A program made the translations under genes and the position numbers. The notes beneath the pieces are model-generated. The model was not told the DNA's origin. It ran no database searches and saw nothing but the letters and a program-made list of their open reading frames with translations. Positions 1-11,665 of a stretch of DNA of 64,000 bases are shown piece by piece. Location of the stretch: NCBI GenBank assembly GCA_036571765.1, contig BROE01000007.1, positions 4,583,150 to 4,647,149 of the forward strand. The letters are read 5' to 3'. Position 1 is the first letter of the stretch. Every line of letters starts with the position of its first letter. This DNA comes from Plecoglossus altivelis (taxonomy: Eukaryota; Chordata; Actinopteri; Osmeriformes; Plecoglossidae).

Positions 1-72
1 TCGGGGTGCGTGTGGGAGGGAATAGGGTCACAGGGGTGTGATCAAGAGGTGTGGTCACAGGGCTCGGTTGTG

Positions 73-896
73 GGGTCACAGATGGTGGGGTTAGAGGGAG
101 TGGGGGGAGGGTGGGATTGGGGTCAGCTGTATTCCAAACGGACAGTTAAAGGAGGAGGAAACTAGCACATAGACACAGGGATGTTTTTGGTGTTTAGATA
201 TTTCCCGGTTGATAGAAGACAGATAATGTCAAGTGTTCTGTTACATCATTAGAAGGTCTACGGAACGTTCTAAGATTGTGCTGGAAACACAGGTCATCAG
301 GTTTCACAAGAACTCCAGGACCAAATCCAAGAAACGCGCTGTACGTAAAAAGCCTCAACAATCACCGTTGTTGACACTGGCGAGGGCTGGGCCGGCATAG
401 GGCGAGGTAGCCCCAGCTCCACGTAAACCAACTACACCCAGAGAAAATGGAGGGGGGCATTTTGACAAGGGAAGATAGGGGGGCTGGTGGGTCGGGGGGG
501 TGGGGTGTAGGTGGGGATGTGGGGTGGGGATTAGAGGGGCGTGGTGTTGGATGGGTGGTGTTGGAGGGGTGGGGTCACAGTGGGGTTAGAGGGGCGTTGT
601 CACCAGGGCGTGGACGGGTCACAGATCGGTGGGGTAGAGGGGTGGGGGGAGGGTTGGGATTGGGTCAGCTGTATTCCAAAACGGACAGTTAAAGGAGGAG
701 GAAACTACACATAACACAGGGATTGTTTTTGGGTGTTTAGATATTTCCCGTTGATAGAAGACCAGATAATGTCAAGTTTCTGTTTACATCATTTAGAAGG
801 TCTACGGAACGTCAAGATTTGTGCTGGAAACACAGGTCATCAGGTTTCACAAGAACTCCAGGACCAAATCCAAGAAACGCGCTGTACGTAAAAAGC
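73..896. repeat. Direct duplication of a ~280-bp block (73-353 and 616-896)
   Basis: Two blocks of about 281 bases line up from a shared GGGTCACAGAT start to a shared CGCTGTACGTAAAAAGC end. They differ mostly by single-base insertions and deletions, such as an extra or missing G, T or A in short runs, rather than by substitutions. The spacer (354-615) is G-rich and unrelated. The difference pattern is typical of uncorrected long-read sequence placed beside a polished copy. A real local duplication would be expected to differ mainly by substitutions. No gene is seen in either copy. Confidence 0.85.
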
Positions 897-3055
897 AAGT
901 GGATTGAAGTACGGTTCATCGTTCCTGTTCGTACGCTCCAATCACTCGTTGGAACGTGATGGATGAACGGCGTGGCCTGTTGTCCAGTTACAGCCCTCCT
1001 GATACCCGCGTGCCACGCGTGGTTCAATTGTGTCATCGTTTGTGGGAAAACAGTTATAAGGGTGAACTAAGCAAAAGACATTTCTGCAAATGTCAGTACG
1101 TGAGTGACATGGCCCGTGGGGGGCGGGGGTGGCGGGGGGGGGGGGGAAGTTTACCGGAGTAAGCTTCCAGAGGAGATAACGCTTTGTCATCAGACATGAG
1201 GGTGTCACAGCCACTCAAAACAGGCTGCCATCAGATTCCAGCGGAGAGCTTGTCTGGCCTGTCAGGTCTCGGGGCCCTATCAGAGATTCCCACTGCAGAC
1301 ATGGAGTCCTTAACCAAGAGGCTCCTGAGTGATGTGGGCATGTAGATCTAATCTATACTGCCGCCTTCCTGCCAGGTCAAATTAATGGAACGTTTTTTTA
1401 TCACCGAAGAAATCACTCCTCGCTCCTCATCGGAGAAAAAAATGAATCCCCTTTTTTTCCATTGATTAGTTATTGACAGACCGCCTCCTCTATTAGTATG
1501 GTCCTCTCGCTTCGGGAATGAACTTAACAAGTATCTTGATTTTTGCTGTTACTGTCTGCCCTTTGGGTAGACCGTGACCTCACGCCGACTTGATGAATGA
1601 CAACCGTCGCCACGGAGAAGACGCGTGGCGATCTTTCGCAAGGTTCGCTTGGAATTCATCGGGTTCTGTTTACGCCAGCGAGCGTTAATGTGTTCTCTTA
1701 GATAAATCCATGCAAATGGATTGCTTTTCCAAGGTCAGAGAGATATCATTCGAATTGTATACAGTCCGTGAATCCACTGGAGACTCGGCTGGCTCTCCCA
1801 AATGTGTGAAAGCAGTCAGAAATCTGATTGCAACTGGAAGATAATGATGAGCAGTTCACGTTAGTACAGCGTTCATGCCCGGGGGGGGAGGGGGGGGGAC
1901 ATCGCTTTTAAGCGACAAAATACATCTTTGATGCCGACTCACCTGATTTACCTTTTAGAAATGTGAATTCATTTACTTCTCTATTATCCGGTTCAGTCCA
2001 ATGACTGTTTGCGCATCTTTCAGGGTTGCGGTGTGCTAATAACTGTCAGCTCATTACAATATCCCATTAAAGTGATGTCCCTGTGTGATGGTGACGCAGG
2101 GATGTGCTCGGAAACATCGTCGTCCGCTGAGAGCCCCGCCCCCCTTCCAGGTAATGTGTCTCTCTTTTGGAATACTAAAACAACCAATCGCAACCTAGAC
2201 ATGAAGGGTTAGAACGCTTAAACAACCAATCGCAACGTATTCACAAAGGGTCGGAGGGCTGAAATAACCAATCGCAACCTTGTCACAAACGGGCTGAAAC
2301 GGCGCAGTGACATCATCTAGTCAGGAAGGGTGAACATCAAACCACAGACTCTTAACTCAGTCTGATGTGTCTCGAATACAGAAACAACATTTGACGTTTC
2401 ATTCACCGAACACACTTTTTTTTTCTCCTTCAAAAGCAACGTGCAGTTCATCCCAGTCCTCGGAAACCTAGTAATTAAGATTTCACAATGAATATCCTCA
2501 CATCTCAACTGTCATGAATGAGATGAGAAGTTGATATCCTGTCGGCAGGGAGCCTCCACGTTCTCACGGAGAATGTGGCCGTCTGCCAAGAGGAACAGTA
2601 CGTGCCACAGCATGGACGTTCTGACGTGCTGCAGTGCTGAAAGTCCTCAACTGAACTTGATTCCATAGGAGTTGCATCTCGCTTGAGGGCCGTCAACAAA
2701 TACGTGCTACAATGGCTCCAGCCCACACGATACACGAATTAGCATAGCTGTGAGCCCACGTTCGCTATGTACAACGTCTGGTATTCACATCGTCTGTTTA
2801 TGCAACTGTATATGTTTAACTCCAACATCAGACACAGCCACCGGTGAAACATCTCTATTGAACGGCTTTAAACAAACGGTGCAAAAGCACAACGCGGCAC
2901 TTAAAACACAGCAGGATTTCGACAGGCATTCGAATGGCTGCAGTCAACTATCGGTGTTTGTGGATCATGACCGTATCTCATGGAATGTATAAACAGTTTG
3001 TTCCAAAAAAAAGACACCTGGTTACCGTAGTGACAGCTGATGGAGTATCCCAGGG
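897..3055. other. Anonymous non-coding sequence, no gene seen
   Basis: I see no exon with credible splice sites and no recognisable protein on either strand. There is a G-homopolymer at 1132-1146 and another G-rich run at 1879-1899. Around 2150-2300 a short phrase (AACCAATCGCAACC-like) recurs about three times at roughly 60-base spacing. The composition is mixed and ordinary, unlike the repeat-rich sequence that follows. Confidence 0.6.
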
Positions 3056-3068
3056 AGCCTACTGACCT

Positions 3069-3115
3069 GTGTGTGTGCGTGTGCGTGTGCGTGTGCGTGT
3101 GTGTGTGTGTGTGTG
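3069..3115. repeat. GT/GTGC microsatellite
   Basis: An imperfect run of GTGTGC and GTGT units on the plus strand. It creates His-Thr-His-Thr or Val-Cys-Val-Cys reading frames that are not genes. Confidence 0.9.
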
Positions 3116-3309
3116 AAAGTACTAAGCTAACAGAACAATAGACACACTCACACACACACCACGCCAGTAAACCAAAGGATAATGCAAGCAGGCTAATACC
3201 ATTGTCAGTCTTGGGAGAGCTGCCGTCAGTCAAAAGACTGTGTGTTCGGCTGAAATAACCAGCGTTCTGTTGCAACACTCGAGAGGGAGATTAGCAGGAG
3301 GAGAGGGTC

Positions 3310-3465
3310 AGGGTGTTCTCAGACAGAAGGAGACAGAGGGAGGGAGGGGAAGTGTGACAGGGCAAGAGAGAAAAGAGAGAATGGAAGGCGGCAAGAGAAA
3401 GAGGCAGAAACAGGCAGAGAAAGAGAGAGCGAGAAACAGAAAGAAGAAAGAGAGAGAGCGAACTG
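3310..3465. repeat. Purine-rich (GAGA/GAAA) tract
   Basis: The plus strand is almost all A and G, with degenerate GAGA and AGAA units. It opens frames rich in Arg, Glu and Lys but has no gene structure. Confidence 0.7.
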
Positions 3466-4005
3466 TATGAGTGAGGTACTGTCTCAAATCACACAATGAT
3501 TACCCCCCACCCCCCCCCACCCCAAGCCCTCTACCCCAAAGGTCAACGACACTTTAACGTGATGTCATCCATTACCCCAGGTAGATCAATCACTCTGAGC
3601 ACGCACACCCCTCCCTGCCCCCATCCGTCCTCCATCCCTCATCCCACTTTGCCCAGCCCCTCCTTGAAACTCTCCCACACCTCCATCAGCCCCCACCACG
3701 CCTCCCTCCTCCATCCCCTTTCCCGGTGACCATCGCTGGGCTACGAAAGGGGCCCCAGCCCCTGGACGGAAGCCCAGAAGATCCATCTCTATTACAGCTG
3801 GTTAACCTGTAGCACTCCGAGACAGAGGGTCACATGATTTAAGTGCGGCAGTGGCATTTACACCAGGACGGCACTGTGGCGAATCGCCGACCTCGTTAAG
3901 CTGCTCCTAATTGGCGGAATGCTGCTTTAATTGCCAGGCCATTGTGTGTCATGAAATGAGGGGTGTCATGAGACGAGGGGGATTGAAGAATGGTTGGATG
4001 GAGAG

Positions 4006-4078
4006 AAAGAGGGAGGGAAGAGACAAACGAGAGGGAGGGAGGGAGGGAGGGAGGGAGGGATGGAGGGAGGGAGGGATG
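4006..4078. repeat. (GGGA)n tract
   Basis: About a dozen GGGA/GAGG units, interrupted once by GAT. A simple tetranucleotide repeat. Confidence 0.8.
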
Positions 4079-4267
4079 TGTAGTTTCAGAGAGGTTCCAG
4101 GACCTGGCAGGATGAGGCCGAGGGCAATACTGCTGAGTTCCATCTCCTGTGCTTCTCCCACTAACACAGATCTCTGGATCCAAGCTCAGCCCTGCCAGGG
4201 TCACGCAGGCTGCTAATTGAAAAGTAAGCACAGCGCTCTCTGTTCAGTTACTATTCACACTCCACAG

Positions 4268-5303
4268 GACCTTTGTCTTGACTTTTTTTCTCTCCCTCTC
4301 CGTCTCTGCTTCCTTTTCCTCTCCTCCCTCTGTCTTTGTCCCTCTTTCATTTTTCATTTCTTCTCTCTTTATACATCTGCGTCACTTTCTTTCCCTCCCA
4401 CCTTTGCTCTCCCTCCCTCCCTGGTCAAGAGCCAGGGGCAGTGCTGATACAGAGCACTTAGCAGGATGTGTGAGGATGAGCTGGGGGCAGCCTGTTCTGA
4501 AGCGTCATTCATTTTAAGAGCAGACATGTCTGTGGGCTCAGCGAGAGGGAGAGAGGCGTGTGCCTGGTTGTCACGCCGACACCTCACATCGTTCTCCCTC
4601 CCAGCCATCTTTCTTGAGCAGCCATCGTGCATCTCCCTGTTTGCTTGGGGTTTTCATGGCCTCATGGATGCTCTTATTCTCTCTCTCCCCTCTCTCTTGA
4701 ACTCCGCTCCCCTCCTCTCTCTCTCTCTCTCTCTCCATCTCCGTCATCTGTGTTCAGAGTCGGCAGCACTCCCCTCGTCACTCCCTCCTCTCCGCCTGTC
4801 CTCCTTCCCCTTAAATCCACTCCTTTTTCTCCGTCATACTTGTTCCCCTCACAACCTCCCCACTGCCTCTCTCTCCATCCCTCTACAACTCTCTCCCTCT
4901 CTCTCCCATCCTCCCTGCTCTTGTTCTCCCCAGAGCTGCTCACTTAAACTCAGGGCACGATTCTGGGTGCTGCCTGCTCTCCCACCCTCCCTCTCCCCCC
5001 CTCCTTCTACCCCCTCCCTCTCGTTCCTCCCTCCCTGACATTGCAGCAAAGCTCACTGTAATACCCCTCTCCTCCTGCCTCTCCCTACATCCCGCCTCCC
5101 TGCCCTCTCTCTCACTCTTTTTGGTCTTCCCTGGACGCTGGCCTCTCTCTTTAACATCCTCGCATTCATTTTCTCCCTCCTCCTCCTGCCCCTCTCAACC
5201 CTTCCCCTCCTCCCCTTCCTCTTTCATTCCCCTTGTCCTGTTTCTCTCTCCCTACTTTTCTCTTCCTCATCTCTCCCCCATCCATCCTGTTCTCCCTCCC
5301 TCC

Positions 5304-5346
<43 letters not shown>

Positions 5347-5545
5347 TCCTTCCATCCCTCCCTCCCTCCCTCCGTCCCTCTCCCCTGCTTGTCTGAAGTA
5401 TCAGAGGCAGTAGGGGCCTGACCTGATTTTCTTTTATTGCATTTTAATACCGTCGAGTCTCCCCTCTCTTCCCCCCTCACTCTCTCTCTCCTTCCTTCCC
5501 TCCCTCTCCCTCTCTCTCTCCATCTCCCTCACCCTCGTCGAGCTG
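4268..5545. repeat. Long polypyrimidine (C/T) region on the plus strand
   Basis: For about 1.25 kb the plus strand is dominated by CT, CCT, CCCT and TCC units, broken by short mixed islands near 4430-4680 and 4930-4980. A purer CT run lies at 5300-5345. Several long Ser/Leu/Pro-rich frames here come from the composition, not from genes. Such strand asymmetry can form triplex (H-DNA) structures. Confidence 0.75.
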
Positions 5546-5606
5546 ACTCCTGTGCTGTGCTTCTGTGTATTACCATGTCATCACTTATTCATGGCAGGCT
5601 CCAAAC

Positions 5607-5637
5607 ACACACACCACACACACACACACACACACAG
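5607..5637. repeat. CA microsatellite
   Basis: A short CA repeat between the polypyrimidine region and the G-rich array. Confidence 0.85.
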
Positions 5638-5699
5638 GTTCTGGAGCTGCACGCATCTCGCCTCAGCCTTCCGATCCAGCTCAGTCTCACACACCTGGA

Positions 5700-5912
5700 G
5701 CTGGGGCTAGGCTGGGGAATTAGTGTTGGGGTTAATGTTAGGGCAAGGACTCGGGGTTAGTTTTGGGGTTAGGGTTAGGGCAAGGGGCTGGGGTTAGTGT
5801 TTGGGTTAGGGCAAGGGGCTGGGGTTAGAGTTGGGGCTAGGGCAAGGGGCTGGGGTTAGTGTTGGGGCAGGGGTTAGTGTTGGGGTTAGGGGTTGAGGTT
5901 GGGGATAGAGAG
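5700..5912. repeat. G-rich, telomere-like minisatellite
   Basis: Imperfect copies of GGGGTTAGGGTTAGGGCAAGG alternate with GGGGCTGGGGTTAGTGTT-like phrases. The block therefore carries many closely spaced runs of three to four G, including TTAGGG words. It resembles a degenerate interstitial telomeric repeat or a GGTTAG-family minisatellite, with obvious G-quadruplex potential on the plus strand. Confidence 0.75.
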
Positions 5913-6540
5913 GGTTCTAGGTCTGAGACCGGATCATGGGCAAACGTCAGGACGTTCTTGCTGTGCGTCAACCAGAACAAGGAAATAGAATGAAACTGGC
6001 TTTTGGTGAATCCCCAGTATATAAAATAATCAATAAAAAGTTGGTGAAAGAGAGAGCTCCTTTCGACGAGTTCGGTTAAGATGGAGAGAGAACTTTGCGT
6101 TCAAAGTGAGAGAACATTACAAACGTTCTGTTCGAATCTCTTTTGGAAACCTCTTCTCCCCCAGAGGATTCTGATTGGTCACCAAACAGGCCTTGACGGT
6201 TCAGTATCCGGGAAGGAGCGCAGCCAACAACTGCAGTGGCACATGCGGATATGTATTTAGACTGACGCCATGCCTGTCGACCCCGGCTGGAAGCCAGGGG
6301 CGCTGCACCGCACAAATACTCAGTAGGATGCGAGACTGGTTCTGTGCTAGTCTGGGAAGGTGTGACCTTCTGTAAAGGACGGTCTAAGAGGGAGGGAAGG
6401 GGGAGGGGGGAGGGAGGGGTGGAGGGAGGGGAATAATCCAAAATGACTCAATATCCTCTCATTTATCACTTGCACTTCTTGTTAGTCACCCTTGAACACA
6501 TGTAGACACACACACGACAACTACCATCTTTCCCCTTATC
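5913..6540. other. Anonymous non-coding sequence
   Basis: Mixed-composition sequence without an exon that I can support. A short GGGA-rich run lies at 6389-6430. Confidence 0.5.
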
Positions 6541-6557
6541 ATCCTGCTATGTCACTC

Positions 6558-6621
6558 CTTCTCTCTCTCTCCCTTTCCCTCTCTCTCTCTCTCTCCCTCT
6601 CCCTCCCTCCCTCTGGCTCCT

Positions 6622-6662
<41 letters not shown>
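6558..6662. repeat. CT microsatellite
   Basis: CT runs separated by CCCT and a short GGCTCCTTG interruption, with the longest pure run near 6622-6662. Confidence 0.9.
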
Positions 6663-6665
<3 letters not shown>

Positions 6666-7115
6666 CACCCTCTCTGACTCCCTCTCTCTCCTTAAGAGGA
6701 GCCTAACAAAGGCGTTGTACAGCAGCCAGTTGCTAATTAATTGGGTGTTTATGTTAGGGTAACAGATCTCTCTGTCTTCCCAGTACTGGATCAGAGCTTC
6801 CGAAGACAGCCAGGGTCAAGGTGTTCGCTGCTATCGCGCTTCTGTGTTGCAATTAGGCTGCAACTTAACACACTGCAAGGTTGCACGGCTGCCTAAAAGA
6901 CTGTTTCAGTTAGACTGTAGTTTTACTAAGTAGGAATAATTGGCGTGGAACTTTACAGCATTTGTAACATGTTGGAAGCTGCCGGTAATGTTCTGAATTG
7001 TTACGACTGGATGTTAGGATTAGGATATTTGACATGAAGTGTTTTGTTTTGCTCCAGGTATTATGTTATTATTGATATTAGACATTGCTGAGTGTAACTG
7101 GAGCTTAACAGCAAG

Positions 7116-7274
7116 TGTGTGTGTGTGCATGTGTGTGTGTGTGTGTGTGTGTGTGTGAGCGGGGGATTATTAAGACAACTCTGGCCTCCAGGCCTAGAAG
7201 TACCCCATCATTTCCTGTATGATTCAGATTTTGGAGATCAAATCAGCGGGGGCCCAGCAACCATAGCGGCACCC

Positions 7275-7328
<54 letters not shown>
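7116..7328. repeat. Two GT microsatellites (7116-7157, 7278-7328)
   Basis: Two plus-strand GT runs flank about 120 bases of mixed sequence. Both give Val-Cys frames that are not genes. Confidence 0.9.
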
Positions 7329-7333
<5 letters not shown>

Positions 7334-7858
7334 CCTGTGCTTGTGCTTGTGCATATTATGTTCTCAAACGCGTACCAATCTTCCCTCAATACATATTTTT
7401 TGCCAACAGGAGAGTCAAAGCTGTCAGGTAGGCTTGACAGGCCAATACGTGGCACAGCGATAGAAACGTCAACACAACAGATGGTCTCCAACGGCAACAA
7501 CAGTCGTTCCTTCCGAGCTCCCTCGTTAAACTGGCAAACGACGTGGCGCCGTTTCCCAAACCGTCACCTTGCGACTTCCAACGTGACAACATCATCTGCA
7601 TTCCGCCTCATGGTAAATGAGGTGATCGTGCGGTGATAGTCTGGAGAACGTTTTGGGTCCCAAGTGCCGTCCAGGAGATTAAAGTCCTTATCTCTATGGC
7701 TTAGCCTCACACTGTAAGCGTCTATAGTATGTCTGCGAGTCACACGGGCGACTGGCTCACTAATTGTTCAGCGGTGTAAAGCCGCAACAATCAATGAGCC
7801 CCAGCACTGATAAACAGCATGTCAGGTTAACTGCTGTAGCTCTTAAATTACTTATTTT

Positions 7859-8113
7859 ACTCCTCCCTCAACCTCCAACATCTCCTCCTCCTCTCCTCAA
7901 CCCCCACCTCCTCCTCTTTCCTCGTCTCCTCAACCCCCACCTCCTCTTCTTTCCTCCTCTTTCCTCCTCTCCTCAACCCCCACCTCCTCCTCTTTTCTCC
8001 TCAACCCCCATCCCCACCTCCTCCTCTTTCCTCCTCTCCTCAACCCCCACCTTATCCTCCTCCTTTCTCTACCCCACCTCCTCTCCTCGATCTTCGCCTC
8101 CTCTTCTCGTCCT
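7859..8113. repeat. Pyrimidine-rich minisatellite
   Basis: Repeats of about 30 bases built from CTCCTCTTTCCTC and CTCAACCCCCACCTC phrases, about seven or eight imperfect copies. It is strongly strand-asymmetric (C/T on plus) and has no credible gene. Confidence 0.8.
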
Positions 8114-8690
8114 GCTGGCCTGAGACATGTCCACGCGTGAGAACAGAGCCATGCCAAGGGTGCATCTTAATAGTGACGGAAGGTTTCCTTTCTTCTGCTG
8201 ACTGAGTCTCCTAACGGGTGTGTTCATATTCCCACCAAGGCCTCTAAACAAAAGGATACTTCTCTAAACCACTGAGATGCACCCAGGAATCCTCTCCAAA
8301 CCAACACTGCCCCCTGTGGGCGTTCCTCGCCATCGCAACCAATCTCGGAACCCATCAACACACACACACACAAACACTGTGATATCTTTAGTCACACACA
8401 GTCATATCTCAGTGGTACACAATTTATAATGACAATCCCATTTCCTGCAAATCCTCTGATTAGCGGTATTATCTGGAGGTAATCTTCATTTGCGTTCCTA
8501 ACATGAAAGTCTACTCTTCTGAATGAGGGAGCAGATCTTGGGGGTCTGGAGGGGCACACGTGTGGAAGGGGGATGGCGGTCAGTCAATGACTTTGACTCT
8601 AAGTGGAACAGCGGTCCCCAGATACCACACATACTTGAGGCATGCATTAAACATCACTTAGAGATATTAACAAATGAGCAGCCCCCTCCC
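8114..8690. other. Anonymous non-coding sequence
   Basis: Unique-looking sequence with a short ACAC run near 8360-8374. No exon is seen. Confidence 0.5.
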
Positions 8691-8699
8691 GCATCATAG

Positions 8700-9515
8700 A
8701 TGCCCTGCTTTCAGCTCCCTCTCCCCCTCGATCACTCTCTCTCCACCCGCTACACTGCCACCCCCTCGCTCGCACTCTCCCGTCCCTCCCCCGTCACTCT
8801 CGCTCTCCCGTCGTCTCCCTCGATCCCCGCGTGCATGCATGTGCGTTCACACTTCCAGAAGCCTCCGCACGCCCACAGCCCAACACACATGCAGAGAGAG
8901 AGAAAGCAAGCGAAAGAGAGAGAGAGAGAGAGAGGGCAGAGCAGACCAGCGCCCAGGAAGGGAGGGAGGGAGGGAGGGAGACGAGAGTGAAGCCTGGCAG
9001 GACATCCACGTACACCTCTCTAAATAATGGATGAGATCCTCCAATGAGATAAGAGCCTTATTCTGCTGTAACAAGGGCAGGGTCTGCTGTGAATGCTAAA
9101 GGCTGGCAGCATCCCTGCTGAGGGAACACAGCGCCCCTCTCTCTCTCTCGCTCTTTCTCTCTCTCTATGTCTCTCTCCCTCCCTCTTTCTCTCTCTCTCT
9201 AACACTCTCTTTCTCTCTCTAAGTCTCTATGTCCCTTCCTTTCCCTCTCTCTGTCTCTCTCTCCGTAAACACAGCGCCTCCTTCCCTCCCCTGGGAATAC
9301 ACCTTACTCCCTCCGTCAGGTACACACCCCTCTCTCCCTTCCCCCATATACACACTCCGCTCTCTCTCCTCCCCAAACTCACCACTCTCTTTCCCCCCGG
9401 AGCGAACCTCTCTCTCTACCCTCAGGAACACATTTCTCCAACTCCCCCTGGAACACACCTCACTCTTTCTCCCCTGAACACACCTCCACTCTCTCCTCCA
9501 TAAACGCCCGCTCTC
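8700..9515. repeat. CT/GA-rich low-complexity region
   Basis: Alternating pyrimidine-rich (8700-8830, 9140-9500) and purine-rich (8893-8980) stretches. A mixed-composition island at 9010-9120, with words such as GATGAGATCCTCCAATGAG, stands out as non-repetitive. Long Ser/Leu/Pro frames are compositional. Confidence 0.7.
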
Positions 9516-10081
9516 TTTTACACACAAACCTTAACAAACAAATCCACACACACAGATACTTCAACAAGCACATACAAGCATTCACACACGCTGACTGACA
9601 TTCTGGGCCGACAGAGCCAAGATCTCTCTCCTCTTCAGTCAGTTCGAGTTTCCTCACCTTGTGTTTGAGCAGTGATATACACTTGCTCAAAAACCCCTGC
9701 CTGCCACATGAATAAAAACACACTACAGAGAGCCTGCCAGGCATGTTGGGCTGAGGTCAAGGCGCAACCCTTATTTTGAACTCCCTCCGCCACATTACCT
9801 AGTCCCATTCATGTTTCTGTGACAGGCATGGCCTTATACACGAATCGGCTGGCTGGCATCTCTCCCCTGTCTGGACAATGTATTCTGCTATCCATCAACC
9901 TAGGCAGCCAAACCTAGCCTAAAGACGCCAGGAACATCGAATACATATCACTCCCAAATGAATATTCCTTTCAAACGGACCATCGATATTGCATAGGCCT
10001 GACAGTTATGCCAGGCCATTTGTAGCTCTGACACACTACGTCTATGATGTGGACCAGGGACTGTGGCTGTCTATCTACCCA

Positions 10082-10425
10082 TGCATTGAGGGAGGGAAGG
10101 AGGGAGGGATGGAGGGATAGAGGGAGGGAGGGACAGAGATAGATGGAGACAGGGGAGAAGGAGGGTTCCCACTCTGCTGGGATGGAAGGCAGGGGAACTG
10201 GAGTGAGAAGAGTTTACACCCTAACTCACACGCACACATAAATAACTCACACACACACACACACACACACTCACACCAAGGCACCTCTACACACCCACCA
10301 CCCCAACACACACACACACTCACACCCAGACACCTCTATACCCCCCCAACAACACACACTCACACCCAGCACCTCTACACCCCCCCCCCCCCACACACAA
10401 CACACCACACCACACACACAAGCGA
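10082..10425. repeat. GGGA tract followed by CA-rich imperfect repeats
   Basis: A GGGA-type run at 10,087-10,135 is followed, after mixed sequence, by CA repeats from 10,245. Between them sit repeated CACACTCACACCCAG-ACCTCTACACCC-type phrases and C homopolymers. Confidence 0.7.
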
Positions 10426-10829
10426 GGGCAACACTAGAACCCCACAACAGCTTGTCTCTGAGCAGAGGCCACTAAGCAGCCGTTAGCTAGATGGAGGAGA
10501 GAATCCCTGGAAAAACATTTGACAGACTAGTTTCCCTCTCTGTCTCTCTCCCTCGCCCTCCTCCCCTCCTCCCTCCCCCCTCCCTTCCCCTCTAGCATGG
10601 CCGAGACACCAGCCAGACTCTTCTGTCGTCCACGGTAAACGAGCCAGCGTAGACTCCGGAGGGAAAGCTAGTTCGACCGTGGAGCCGCAGTTCGACGCAA
10701 ACCACTTCTGAGACGGCTTAGCAATCTGGCCCTCACATCCTCTCACGCTAAACTATCTCTCTTGCCCCTGTCTTTCTCTCTCCATTCGAAAGTCTTTCTC
10801 CCTCCTCCGTCAATTCTAATTCCCTCTCC

Positions 10830-11108
10830 CACCTCACTTGAGGGCGTTGGCTGATGACTATTAGCATCCAGCTTGTCGTGTTGTTAGTAGGCGGGGGGAG
10901 GAGGTGGGAGGTGGCGTGAGGGGTCAGGTGTGTGTGTGTGTGTGTGTGTGGGGGAGGGTAATAACCCGCCCTGAGGCATGGAGGGACCTTGTCAAGGGAG
11001 GTCTAATGAAGACAAACCCCAGGACAGGGATAGGAGAGGCGGGGAAGCCGAGGGGAAGAGTGGTCCTAATGCTCCGCTGATGGAAACCTCCTCTGTCCTT
11101 GACACATC
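10830..11108. other. Non-coding sequence with a short GT run
   Basis: G-rich mixed sequence containing a GT run at 10,928-10,950. No exon is supported. Confidence 0.5.
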
Positions 11109-11146
11109 ATGAGGTTGAAGTTGGAGTTAATGTGTGAGAGGGCCTG

Positions 11147-11425
11147 TACACACACACACATACACACACATACCCTCCTGGTGTTTACACACGTGTACAG
11201 GAGGGATGCCACACACAGGCCCACTTACATCTCTCTCTCCCTCTGTCTTTGGCTTGTGCACACAGGCACACACAGGCACACACAGACACACACAGACACA
11301 CACAGGCACACACAGGCACACACAGACACCTTCATACAGTCACAAGCATGAATACAAACACACACACACACACACAGAATCACACATGCACGCAAGCAAG
11401 TACAGAAACACATACACACTTAACC
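11147..11425. repeat. CA-rich block with a 10-base tandem repeat
   Basis: Within CA-rich sequence, 11,260-11,330 is a tandem array of CACACAGGCA / CACACAGACA decamers, about seven copies. A further CA run lies at 11,357-11,375. Confidence 0.85.
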
Positions 11426-11539
11426 TTCTGCATGGCCCCACTCTCAGCATTTATGGAAATGCAGTGTGAGAGTGTGAGCTGTGATTATAACAAGAGAGCC
11501 AATCCTCACCTGGCCTACAGAACAAGGCAGTATTTCCAT

Positions 11540-11640
11540 CTATACTTCATTCAACAGGCGCTTTATCGAAAGCGACATTCAAATCGTGCAAACTGCACAG
11601 CAGGAAATCAAGGTTCAGAAGTGCAGTTCTAACAGGGTTT
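11540..11640. repeat. Probable dispersed-repeat fragment (teleost GCTTTATCCAAAGCGAC-type)
   Basis: The phrase GCGCTTTATCGAAAGCGACA closely resembles a GCTTTTATCCAAAGCGACTTACA motif that I remember as part of a very common fish dispersed repeat. The flanks do not let me define its ends or family. Confidence 0.4.
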
Positions 11641-11665
11641 CAGTTGTCAGAGTCAAGGAATGATG

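Noticed and set aside
2901..3278. Open frames rich in His-Thr or Val-Cys over CA/GT repeats (also near 7,119-7,463, 11,109-11,469, 12,173-12,937, 39,001-39,487, 47,320-47,527, 57,032-57,342)
   Set aside because: Dinucleotide repeats lack stops in several frames. These frames have no splice sites, domain or start context.
4466..5396. Long Ser/Leu/Pro-rich frames on the plus strand
   Set aside because: They follow exactly the extent of the polypyrimidine tract and disappear where composition normalises.
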